DNA from: Pusillimonas sp. UBA6240
Lineage (GTDB): Bacteria > Pseudomonadota > Gammaproteobacteria > Burkholderiales > Burkholderiaceae_B
NCBI GenBank assembly: GCA_002441445.1
Contig: DJWC01000057.1
Coordinates: forward strand, 192-27,236
Reading direction: 5' to 3'
Length of the DNA: 27,045 bases
Positions 6,537 through 13,652 of this stretch are shown one piece after another; the first letter of the stretch is position 1; each line of letters opens with the position of its first letter. The notes beneath the pieces are model-generated. The model was not told the origin of the DNA, did not search any database, and saw only the letters and a list, made by a program, of their open reading frames with translations. A program made the position numbers and the translations under genes.

Positions 6537-8390
6537 TTAGGGCAGCGCCAATGAACAGGCGCCGGCTTCGGCGGGACCAGCATGGCGCCGGAAGGCCGTG
6601 AAGAGTTCCCGTCCGTATCCGGCCTGGTGCTTGCTCAGGTCGGCCGCCGCCGGCGCGCGCTGCGCCCAGTCTTGCGGCGCCACGACGGATAATTCGCCAG
6701 CGCCCGCATCCAGCCGCAGTATATCGCCGTCGCGGATGCGCGCCAGCGGCCCGCCGCCCAGCGCTTCGGGGCTGAGGTGGATGGCGGCGGGCACTTTGCC
6801 CGACGCGCCCGACATGCGGCCATCGGTGACCAGCGCGACCTTGAACCCCTGGTCCTGCAACACGGAAAGCACGGGTGTCAGTTTATGCAGTTCGGGCATG
6901 CCGTTGGCCCGGGGCCCCTGGAAGCGAACCACGGCCACCACATCGCGAGCCAGCAGGCCGCTGTCAAAGGCCTGCAGCAAGGCTTCCTGGCTGTCGAAGA
7001 CCGCCGCCGGCGCCTGCACGATGCGGTGATCGGGATGCACCGCCGATACTTTGATGACGGCTCGCCCCAGGTTTCCGCTCAGCAGTTTCAGACCGCCGTC
7101 GCGGCTGAAGGGCTGGTCCGCGGGCCGTATGATGGCCGTGTCCAAGGAGTGCGGCGCCGCCGGCCGCCAGGACAGCTTGCCTTCGTCCAGCCAGGGCTCG
7201 CGGGTGTAATGGTGCAGGCCGTCGCCGGCCACGGTGCGCACGTCGGCATGGAGCAGGCCGGCATCCAGCAATTCCGCGATGACGAAGCCGATACCGCCTG
7301 CGGCATGGAAGTGGTTGATGTCGGCCGCGCCGTTCGGGTAGACGCGGGCCAGCAGCGGAACCTGCGCGGAAAGTTCCGAAAAATCATCCCAATCTATGAT
7401 GATGCCCGCCGCGCGCGCGATGGCGACCAGATGCAGAGTGTGATTGGTGGACCCGCCGGTGGCCAGCATGCCGACGATGCCGTTGACGATGGTTTTTTCC
7501 GTGACGACTTCGGCGATGGGCGTGAATTCGGCGCCCTGGGCGCCCAATTCCAGCGCCCGCTGCGCCGCCGCGCGCGTCAAGGCCTCGCGCAAAGGGGTGT
7601 TGGGCGGCACGAAGGCGCTGCCGGGCAGATGCAGGCCCATGATTTCCATGAGCATCTGGTTCGAGTTGGCCGTGCCGTAGAAGGTGCAGGTGCCCGGGCC
7701 ATGGTAAGAGCGGGATTCGGATTCCAGCAGTTCGTCGCGCCCGATCTTGCCTTGGGCGAACAATTGCCGGGCCTGCGCTTTTTCACTGTTCGGGATGCCG
7801 CTGGCCATGGGGCCGGCCGGGATGAACACGGCGGGCAGATGGCCGAAGCTAAGCGCGCCCATCAGCAGCCCGGGGACGATCTTGTCGCAGACGCCCAGGT
7901 AGACGGCGGCGTCGAACATCTGGTGGCTGAGCGCAACCGCCGTGGCCATGGCGATGACATCGCGCGAAAATAGGCTGAGCTCCATGCCCGCCTCGCCCTG
8001 CGTGACGCCATCGCACATGGCGGGCACGCCGCCCGCGAATTGCGCGGTGCCGCCGGCGGCGAAGGCGGCTTGCTTGATCCATGCGGGGTAGGCGGCTAGC
8101 GGCTGATGAGCCGACAGCATGTCGTTGTAGGACGAGATGATGGCCAGGTTGGGGCGCGACATGCCCCGAAGGCGCTGCTTTTCGGCATCGGGCATGGCGG
8201 CAAAAGCGTGGGCCAGATTGGCGCAGCCCAGATGGCTGCGTTCCGTTTTCCTGCCATAGGCGGCGCCGCTGCGCGCCAGATATCGCCGGCGGGCGGCCCG
8301 GCTGCGCTGGATGATGCGGGCGGTGACGGCTTCGACGGCGGTATGGATGGCTTTCTCCTGAGAAGGTGGGATATCCCATGGCATGCGCAT
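6537..8390 (-). CDS. edd: 6-phosphogluconate dehydratase
   Basis: A 617-residue IlvD/Edd-family dehydratase that converts 6-phosphogluconate to KDPG. Family blocks are visible in order: NLAIISSYNDMLSAHQP, GGVPAMCDGVTQGEAGMELS (Cys126), GVCDKIVPGLLMGALSFGHL (Cys168), GPGTCTFYGTANSNQM (Cys235), LATGGSTNHTLHLVAIARA and VTDGRMSGASGKVPAAIH. The cysteines fit ligands of the [4Fe-4S] cluster of this family. It resembles E. coli Edd along its whole length but starts about 14 residues earlier. The ATG at 8390 (MRMPWDIPP) has no clear ribosome-binding site and the ATG at 8384 is possible. Transcription should begin at the HexR-marked promoter near 8486-8514, with eda following in the operon. Confidence 0.96.
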   Translation of the reverse strand: MRMPWDIPPSQEKAIHTAVEAVTARIIQRSRAARRRYLARSGAAYGRKTERSHLGCANLAHAFAAMPDAEKQRLRGMSRPNLAIISSYNDMLSAHQPLAAYPAWIKQAAFAAGGTAQFAGGVPAMCDGVTQGEAGMELSLFSRDVIAMATAVALSHQMFDAAVYLGVCDKIVPGLLMGALSFGHLPAVFIPAGPMASGIPNSEKAQARQLFAQGKIGRDELLESESRSYHGPGTCTFYGTANSNQMLMEIMGLHLPGSAFVPPNTPLREALTRAAAQRALELGAQGAEFTPIAEVVTEKTIVNGIVGMLATGGSTNHTLHLVAIARAAGIIIDWDDFSELSAQVPLLARVYPNGAADINHFHAAGGIGFVIAELLDAGLLHADVRTVAGDGLHHYTREPWLDEGKLSWRPAAPHSLDTAIIRPADQPFSRDGGLKLLSGNLGRAVIKVSAVHPDHRIVQAPAAVFDSQEALLQAFDSGLLARDVVAVVRFQGPRANGMPELHKLTPVLSVLQDQGFKVALVTDGRMSGASGKVPAAIHLSPEALGGGPLARIRDGDILRLDAGAGELSVVAPQDWAQRAPAAADLSKHQAGYGRELFTAFRRHAGPAEAGACSLALP

Positions 8391-8485
8391 GTGCCGGCCA
8401 GTGCGTCGCGCAAGGCCGGTTGCGCCAAGGGCGGCTGCCTGCGCATGTAGTCCGCAGGGGATCAGGGCATGCGGGCTGTCTGGCC

Positions 8486-8514
8486 ATTGTAGTTAAACTA
8501 CATATTCAATGCAA
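8486..8514 (-). promoter_or_regulatory. Sigma-70-type promoter of edd-eda
   Basis: On the minus strand TTGCAT (8514 to 8509) and TACAAT (8491 to 8486) are separated by exactly 17 bases. Transcription would start near 8479 and give an edd leader of about 90 bases. The palindrome at 8488-8502 covers most of the -10 and part of the spacer, a position expected for repression. Confidence 0.6.
8488..8502. promoter_or_regulatory. HexR-type operator in the edd promoter
   Basis: TGTAGTTAAACTACA is a near-perfect 15-base palindrome of the TGTAATTAAATTACA type known for HexR, the RpiR-family regulator of Entner-Doudoroff genes that responds to KDPG. Known: HexR represses edd and zwf in pseudomonads and other proteobacteria. 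Seen: the site overlaps the proposed -10 of edd. The hexR gene itself is not in this window, so the assignment rests on motif and target gene. Confidence 0.65.
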
Positions 8515-8546
8515 TGTAGTTATCTATGCGATGTAGTTGCCTATGC
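8514..8546. repeat. Two direct repeats carrying TGTAGTT half-sites
   Basis: ATGTAGTTATCTATGC (8514-8529) and ATGTAGTTGCCTATGC (8531-8546) differ at two positions and are spaced 17 bases apart. Each repeats the left half of the adjacent HexR-type palindrome. They lie just upstream of the edd -35 box and may be accessory binding sites. Confidence 0.5.
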
Positions 8547-8666
8547 AAGGCAGATCGCTCTGCGAAGGCAATGCGAAGCTCCATCAATGCGGCTTCCGGG
8601 CGCCATGCATCAATAGATGGCTTGGAAGCTGCGATGGGCTGGATGCTGCGGTCAATGGGTGCTTTA

Positions 8667-8681
8667 TGTAGTTTTACTATT
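8667..8681. promoter_or_regulatory. Second, degenerate HexR-like site
   Basis: TGTAGTTTTACTATT fits TGTARTTWWAYTACA at 13 of 15 positions. It lies about 165 bases upstream of the main site, with no gene start close by on either strand, so it could be an auxiliary operator or chance. Confidence 0.3.
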
Positions 8682-8820
8682 TTCTGCGGGTCCGGAGCTG
8701 GCTTTATGCGCTCCGGGCTCTATACACCTGCATCTGCGCTCTTGCATGGATCATCGGCCACCCCGTCTTTGTACCAAGACATCCATCCCCCGTCTGAGGC
8801 GCCGGCTCCGCCTGTATGGA

Positions 8821-9723
8821 TCACCGATCTCGCCTTGGCTGGTGAGCCTCGAATATCGCCAGTATCTGTTGCGCTTGCAGCAGGTGGGGCTTGTCGAGCA
8901 TCATGCCCTCGAGCTGCACCGCGCCCTGTTCCCGCCGTTCATCGAAGGCTTTGATCACTGCGCGTGCGTATTCGACCTCGGTATCATTTGGCAGAAATCC
9001 TTCATTGATCGGGGCGACTTGCGATGGGTGGATGGCGAACTTGGCGCCGAATCCATCGCGCCGAGCCTGAGCTACTTCTGCCTGGAGCACACCGTTGTTG
9101 CGGAAGTCCGCGCAGATGCCGTCGATAGGCAGTACCTGCGCGGATCGCGCCGAGAGCAGGCACAGGGTCCGGGCGAGCTGGTACGTGAAGGCCAATGAGC
9201 TGTCGTTTTCCTTGTTGGTGGTGGCCCCTACCGCCGAAGACAGATCTTCGGCGCCCCAGGTCATGGCCAGCAAACGCTGCGAACAGCCCCTATAGCTTTG
9301 CAAGCCGAATATGGCCTCGGGCGTTTCCGTCGCTACCGGAACGATGCCGATGCGGCCGGGCGCTAGGCCATCCCGTTGCTCCAGGATGGTCAGGTAGTGA
9401 TCCAGTATCTTGACGTCTGCGCCGCCCGAGCACTTGGGCAACATGAGGGCGTCCGGCGCGCTGCGCACCACCGCAGCGAGATCCTCGAGGATGAATGGTG
9501 AATTCAGCGGGTTGACGCGCACCCATAGTTTTTGCTTGCGTCGGTCGCTCGATGACGACAGATAGCGCATCACCAGGTCGCGCGCATAGCCAAGACGGCT
9601 TTGCGCTACCGAGTCTTCCAGGTCCAGCACCACCGCGTCGGCGCCACTGGAGGCGGATTTTTCTATTTTGCGTTCGCTGTCGGCGGGAACGAAAAGTATG
9701 GATCTGATGCAAGGCGCTTTCAT
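8821..9723 (-). CDS. HpcH/HpaI-CitE family lyase (malyl-/citramalyl-CoA lyase-like)
   Basis: A 300-residue CitE-like TIM-barrel lyase. Landmarks: IRSILFVPADSERKIEKS at the N-terminus, VVLDLEDSVA (Asp34-Asp37), WVRVNP with Arg69, PVATETPEAIF with the metal ligand Glu133, TWGAEDLSSAVGA with Asp160, and IDGICADFRN. Relatives cleave or form (S)-malyl-CoA, beta-methylmalyl-CoA or citramalyl-CoA using Mg2+ in the cytoplasm. The ATG at 9723 overlaps the stop of the MaoC gene (ATGA), so hydratase and lyase are translationally coupled, as in itaconate and methylsuccinate-type pathways. It is the last gene of the six-gene operon. The family is firm; the CoA ester cleaved is not known. Confidence 0.85.
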   Translation of the reverse strand: MKAPCIRSILFVPADSERKIEKSASSGADAVVLDLEDSVAQSRLGYARDLVMRYLSSSSDRRKQKLWVRVNPLNSPFILEDLAAVVRSAPDALMLPKCSGGADVKILDHYLTILEQRDGLAPGRIGIVPVATETPEAIFGLQSYRGCSQRLLAMTWGAEDLSSAVGATTNKENDSSLAFTYQLARTLCLLSARSAQVLPIDGICADFRNNGVLQAEVAQARRDGFGAKFAIHPSQVAPINEGFLPNDTEVEYARAVIKAFDERREQGAVQLEGMMLDKPHLLQAQQILAIFEAHQPRRDR

Positions 9724-10172
9724 GGTTTCTTCCTCATCAGCGCAGTGCGGCGGATCGTGGCTATGAGCACATCGTGCTGGTTGTAGCCGCGATGCTCGAA
9801 CACCACGATCCCGTTATCCGGCCTCGAACGGCTCTCGCGCTTGCTTACGACCTCTGTCTCCGCCCGCAGCGTATCGCCATGGAACACGGGCGCTGGAAAC
9901 CGGACCTCTTCAAACCCAAGATTGCCGACCGTCGTGCCCAGTGTCGTGTTTTCAACGGACACGCCTACAACCAGGCCCAAGGTGAATGCGCTATTGACGA
10001 TCCGTTTGCCGAATTCGGAATGTTCGCGGCAGTAATGCTCGTCGATATGCAACGGCGCTGGGTTGTGCGTCAGTGCGGAAAACAGCACATTGTCCATTTC
10101 GGTGACCGTGCGGCGCACGCTGTGCGTAATCACCTGGCCCACTTGGAACTCATCGAAATACAGACCCGGCAT
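9720..10172 (-). CDS. MaoC-like hot-dog hydratase
   Basis: A 150-residue single hot-dog MaoC-family protein. The frame is open further upstream, but the ATG at 10172 (MPGLYFDEFQVGQ) has a strong AGGGGAG site 7 bases away and the usual N-terminus. The hydratase segment reads FSALTHNPAPLHIDEHYC (residues 31-48). In (R)-specific enoyl-CoA hydratases such as PhaJ this segment has Asp and His as catalytic pair. Here the His is kept (His42) but the Asp position aligns with Asn37. Likely role: hydration of the unsaturated CoA ester made by the operon's acyl-CoA dehydrogenase, giving the substrate of the coupled CitE-like lyase. A mesaconyl-CoA-type hydratase is possible. Confidence 0.8.
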   Translation of the reverse strand: MPGLYFDEFQVGQVITHSVRRTVTEMDNVLFSALTHNPAPLHIDEHYCREHSEFGKRIVNSAFTLGLVVGVSVENTTLGTTVGNLGFEEVRFPAPVFHGDTLRAETEVVSKRESRSRPDNGIVVFEHRGYNQHDVLIATIRRTALMRKKP

Positions 10173-10213
10173 AGAAAAACTCCCCTGAAATAATTGGCCG
10201 ATAGTGGCGTTGC

Positions 10214-11146
10214 TTAGAAATTGACGTTGTGTCCGCCTTTGAGGCCGAGCATTTCGCGCGCCTCGTCCGGTGTGGCCACCGGCAGCGCTAAACCTTCCAT
10301 GATGTGCCGCACGCGCCTCACTTGAGCGGCATTGGACTGCGCGAGCCGTCCCGGCCCGTCCCACAGGGAGTCCTCCAGGCCTACGCGCACATTTCCTCCC
10401 ATGGCGGCCGCCATGGAAGCTATGGGCATCTGGAAGCGCCCGGCGCCCAGCACCGACCAGATGTATTGGTCGCCGAACAGGCGGTCCGCCGTGCGGCGCA
10501 TGTGTGCGATGTCATCCGGATGCGTGCCGATGCCGCCCAGGATGCCGAACACCGTCTGAACGAAAATCGGCCCTTCGATCAGGCCGCGATCGAGGAAGTG
10601 GGCCAGGTTGTACAGATGCGAGGTGTCATAGCATTCGAATTCGAATCGCGTCCCGTTGTCCCGGCAGGACGCAAGAATATATTCAATGTCCTTGAGTGTA
10701 TTGCGGAAGACCATGTCCCGCGTCGCTTCCAGGTATTCGGGCTCCCAGGCGTGTTTGAATTCTTTATATTTGCCCAGTAAGGGATAGAGGCCGAAGTTCA
10801 TCGAACCCATATTGAGCGAAGCTACTTCGGGCGCAAGCTGGAGGGCTGGCTGCAGCCGCTCTTGCACCGTCATCGCAGGGGAGCCGCCTGTCGTCAAATT
10901 AATGACGCCATCGCATCGTTGCTTGATATCGCCGACGAATTCCCTGAACAGACCCACATCCTGTGACGGCCGCCCGGTTTCAGGTTCGCGTGCATGCAGA
11001 TGCACGATCGCCGCACCGGCCTCTACCGCGCCTACCGCTGCATCCCGGATTTCGGCTGCCGCAATCGGCAGGTAAGGCGACATCGTGGGGGTGTGGATCG
11101 CCCCCGTCACGGCGCAGGTGATGATCACTTTCCGCTGTTTTGCCAT
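10214..11146 (-). CDS. BKACE (DUF849) beta-keto acid cleavage enzyme
   Basis: A 310-residue member of the 3-keto-5-aminohexanoate cleavage enzyme family. The Zn2+ motif HLHAR (His49, His51, Arg53) follows AGAAIVHL. The C-terminal block GNVRVGLEDSLW supplies Arg254, Glu258 and Asp259, with the same spacing as the metal and catalytic residues of the characterised Kce enzyme. These enzymes react a beta-keto acid with acetyl-CoA to give acetoacetate and a shorter acyl-CoA, in the cytoplasm. The frame is open 27 codons further upstream into the preceding gene, but MAKQRKVIITCAVTGA is the normal family start (ATG at 11146). It lies 35 bases after the acyl-CoA dehydrogenase and 41 before maoC. The beta-keto acid is not identifiable. 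Confidence 0.88.
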   Translation of the reverse strand: MAKQRKVIITCAVTGAIHTPTMSPYLPIAAAEIRDAAVGAVEAGAAIVHLHAREPETGRPSQDVGLFREFVGDIKQRCDGVINLTTGGSPAMTVQERLQPALQLAPEVASLNMGSMNFGLYPLLGKYKEFKHAWEPEYLEATRDMVFRNTLKDIEYILASCRDNGTRFEFECYDTSHLYNLAHFLDRGLIEGPIFVQTVFGILGGIGTHPDDIAHMRRTADRLFGDQYIWSVLGAGRFQMPIASMAAAMGGNVRVGLEDSLWDGPGRLAQSNAAQVRRVRHIMEGLALPVATPDEAREMLGLKGGHNVNF

Positions 11147-11181
11147 TTTCGGTGTCTCTACTCTGTTTCTACTTCGTCTAG

Positions 11182-12348
11182 TCAGTACGACTTTGCCTGG
11201 CCAAGGACTTTTTCGGCGATGAAGCACAAGACCATGTTCTGCGCGATGGGCGCAATGCGGGGCAGCATGGCTTCCCGGAACAGGCGTTCAACGTGATATT
11301 CCTTGGCATAGCCCATCCCGCCGTGCGTCAGCACAGCCGTTTCGCAGGCCTTGTAGCCGCTTTCAGCCGCGAAGAATTTCGCCGCGTTCGCGTGCGCCGC
11401 ACAAGGCTGCCCGTGGTCGTATAGCCAGGCTGCCTTCTGGTACATGAGTTCGGCGGCCTCCAGTTCGATCCATCGCTCCGCAAGCGGATGCTGTACCGCC
11501 TGATTCATCCCGATCGGGCGATTGAATACATAGCGCTCCTGCGCATACCGCGATGCATACCGCAATGCGGCCCGCCCCAGTCCAACCGCCTCGGCGGCCA
11601 CGAGAATGCGTTCCGGGTTCAAGCCATGCAACAAGTACTGAAAACCCCTTCCCTCTTCGCCTATACGATCTTCGACGGGCACGATCAAGTCGTCGATGAA
11701 CAACTGGTTGGAATCGACCGCCGCACGTCCCAGTTTATGAATCTCATGCACATCGACGCGTGTGCGATCGAGCCTGGTATAAAACAGGGACAAGCCATCG
11801 GTCTTGGACTTCACTTGATCCAGAGGCGTCGTACGCGCAAGCAGCAGGATGCGATCCGCAACCTTCGCCGTGGAGATCCAGACCTTCTGGCCGGACACGA
11901 TATAGTGATCAGTCTTGCGTACGGCCAAGGTTTTCAGGGCCAGCGTATTCAGGCCCGTGTTGGGCTCGGTGACACCGAAGCAGGCTTTTTCTTCGCCATT
12001 GATCAAAGGAGGCAGCCACCGTGCTTTCTGCTCGTCCGTGCCGAACACGACGACGGGGTGCAGGCCGAAGATATTCATATGCAGCGCCGAGGCGCCCGAC
12101 ATACCTGCGCCCGAACCGGCCACGGTCTCCATCAGGATGGCGGCTTCCAGTATTCCGCGTCCACTGCCCCCATACTCGGGCGGCATCGCAATACCCAGCC
12201 AGCCCGCTTTGGCCATGGTTTGATGGAAGTCGTGCGGAAATTCATGCTCATCGTCTTTCTTGAGCCAATAATGCTCGTCGAAGTCACGACAAACGGCTTC
12301 GACCGCCTCGCGAATGGAGGTGTGGTCATCGTCTGATTTGAAATCCAT
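11182..12348 (-). CDS. Acyl-CoA dehydrogenase, isovaleryl-CoA-type active site
   Basis: A 388-residue FAD-dependent acyl-CoA dehydrogenase. The flavin/substrate motifs CFGVTEPNTGLNT and VSGQKVWIST are present, as is the C-terminal HGGMGYAKEYHVERLFREA. The usual C-terminal catalytic Glu (YEGT) is absent: the aligned region reads LPRIAPIAQNM. A Glu is instead found at 246 in HGLNPERILVA, the place used by isovaleryl-CoA and long-chain dehydrogenases. It would introduce a double bond into the CoA ester made by the adjacent CaiB-type transferase, 14 bases upstream in the operon. A branched or dicarboxylyl-CoA substrate fits the neighbours, but this is inference. Confidence 0.9.
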   Translation of the reverse strand: MDFKSDDDHTSIREAVEAVCRDFDEHYWLKKDDEHEFPHDFHQTMAKAGWLGIAMPPEYGGSGRGILEAAILMETVAGSGAGMSGASALHMNIFGLHPVVVFGTDEQKARWLPPLINGEEKACFGVTEPNTGLNTLALKTLAVRKTDHYIVSGQKVWISTAKVADRILLLARTTPLDQVKSKTDGLSLFYTRLDRTRVDVHEIHKLGRAAVDSNQLFIDDLIVPVEDRIGEEGRGFQYLLHGLNPERILVAAEAVGLGRAALRYASRYAQERYVFNRPIGMNQAVQHPLAERWIELEAAELMYQKAAWLYDHGQPCAAHANAAKFFAAESGYKACETAVLTHGGMGYAKEYHVERLFREAMLPRIAPIAQNMVLCFIAEKVLGQAKSY

Positions 12349-12362
12349 TTATAAATTTGTTC

Positions 12363-13610
12363 CTAAGCCAATGTGGCGCTCGCAGGCGAACCGTGGACGG
12401 CCCATGCCGACACTACTTTCCGATTCACCAGTTCTTCGATCTCTTTTTCGTCCATCCCGAGCTCGGCCAATATTTGCGCGGTATGCTCGCCCAGCATGGG
12501 GGCGGGTCGGCGTATGGGCGTCCGGCTGCCATCGAAGCGCAGCGGCTGGGATACCGTCTTGATCGCCCCCAGTACGGGATGCTCGTATTCCCTAATCATT
12601 TCAACGGCGGCCGTATGCGGATGGGCCGACAGGTCGCCCAGGCTGTTCAATGCAGAGCAGGGGATTCCCGCGGCATCGAGCTGTTCGATCCAGTCATCGC
12701 ATGAACGCCCACGCATTGTTTCCCCCACGAGCGCGACTGTTTCCGCCCTATGCTTTACCCGGGCGGCGTTGGTTCTGAAGCGTGGGTCGTCGGCATATGC
12801 CTGAAGCCCGGCAAGATCGCAGAACTTGCGCCATAGACTATCGTTGGCGACGCCGAGGATCAGCGGCTTGTCGCGCGTGGCGAAGATTTCATATGGGCAA
12901 AGGGATTCATGGCCGCTGCCGGGTTTTTCAGGTTCCGTGCCGCGTTGCCAGAATGCCTGCAAGAAGTATCCCAGGAATGCGGTTGCGGTATCGAACAACG
13001 ATGCTTCGATTCTTTGCCCTTGCCGGGTCTCGTGGCGCTCGTAAAGCGCGGCCAGTATCCCAGTCAACGCATGCATGCCGGTTGCCTGATCGACCGGCGA
13101 GAATGGACTGCGTACCGATGGTCCTCCGGGCTCGCCAGTGATCGACAGCATCCCGGTAAATGCCTGCAGAATGACGTCATAGCCTTTTCCTGCGCGCATG
13201 GGCCCATGCGCGCCAAAGCCGGAAATACTGCAATAGACCAGTCGCGGATTGAGGATTTTGAGGGTGTCGTAATCGATGCCGAGACGCGCCGCGACGCCGG
13301 GGCCGAAGCTTTCGATGGCGACATCCGCTGTCGCCGCCATTTGATGGCAGATGCGCCGGCCGTCGGCCGTTTTGAGGTTGATGGCAATGCTGCGCTTGCC
13401 GCGGTTTGCGGCTAAAAAAGGGGTGCCGAGCTGCCCGCCGTCGGGGCCGTCGGGGAACGGCGGCCATCGGCGGCTGTCATCCCCCGTGCCCATGGCTTCG
13501 ACTTTGATGACGTCCGCTCCCATGTCCGCCAAATACTGCGTACACAAAGGGCCCGCCAAGACTTTCGAAAAATCCAGTACGCGGATCTTGCGCAAGGGAG
13601 AGGTGCTCAT
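12363..13610 (-). CDS. CaiB/BaiF-type (family III) CoA-transferase
   Basis: A 415-residue family III CoA-transferase. The N-terminus VLDFSKVLAGPLCTQYLADMGADVIKVE, the block LNPRLVYCSISGFGAHGP and the active-site segment SPVDQATGMHALTGIL are typical; Asp174 is the expected acyl-anhydride nucleophile, as Asp169 in formyl-CoA transferase. It moves CoA from a donor such as succinyl-CoA to a free carboxylate in the cytoplasm, so it is the probable activating step of the operon. It lies 42 bases after the Bug receptor and 14 before the acyl-CoA dehydrogenase. Acceptor and donor are not readable from sequence; succinyl-CoA:itaconate, mesaconate or citramalate transferases are known relatives. Confidence 0.92.
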   Translation of the reverse strand: MSTSPLRKIRVLDFSKVLAGPLCTQYLADMGADVIKVEAMGTGDDSRRWPPFPDGPDGGQLGTPFLAANRGKRSIAINLKTADGRRICHQMAATADVAIESFGPGVAARLGIDYDTLKILNPRLVYCSISGFGAHGPMRAGKGYDVILQAFTGMLSITGEPGGPSVRSPFSPVDQATGMHALTGILAALYERHETRQGQRIEASLFDTATAFLGYFLQAFWQRGTEPEKPGSGHESLCPYEIFATRDKPLILGVANDSLWRKFCDLAGLQAYADDPRFRTNAARVKHRAETVALVGETMRGRSCDDWIEQLDAAGIPCSALNSLGDLSAHPHTAAVEMIREYEHPVLGAIKTVSQPLRFDGSRTPIRRPAPMLGEHTAQILAELGMDEKEIEELVNRKVVSAWAVHGSPASATLA

Positions 13611-13652
13611 TGATCGATGCTCATGAGGATGCCGATGAAAAAGGACTGAAGG

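Larger units (their letters stand above)
8391..8820. other. 430-base non-coding region between the CitE-like gene and edd
   Basis: No convincing gene on either strand: the short reading frames that cross it have no recognisable protein and run into shadow frames of the neighbours. The part next to edd holds a leader of about 90 bases and the edd promoter with a HexR-type palindrome. TGTAGT occurs on the plus strand at 8446, 8488, 8515, 8532 and 8667. A 7-bp inverted repeat CCGGAGC/GCTCCGG (8692-8698 and 8710-8716, 11-base loop) has no T-run after it on either strand, so it is not called a terminator. Confidence 0.6.

Noticed and set aside
8692..8716. CCGGAGC/GCTCCGG inverted repeat as terminator of the CoA operon
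   Set aside because: About 105 bases beyond the last stop, with an 11-base loop and no T-run in the direction of transcription.
8526..9198. Forward frames in the gap between the CitE-like gene and edd
   Set aside because: No recognisable protein, no good start signal, and they run into the CitE-like gene antisense.
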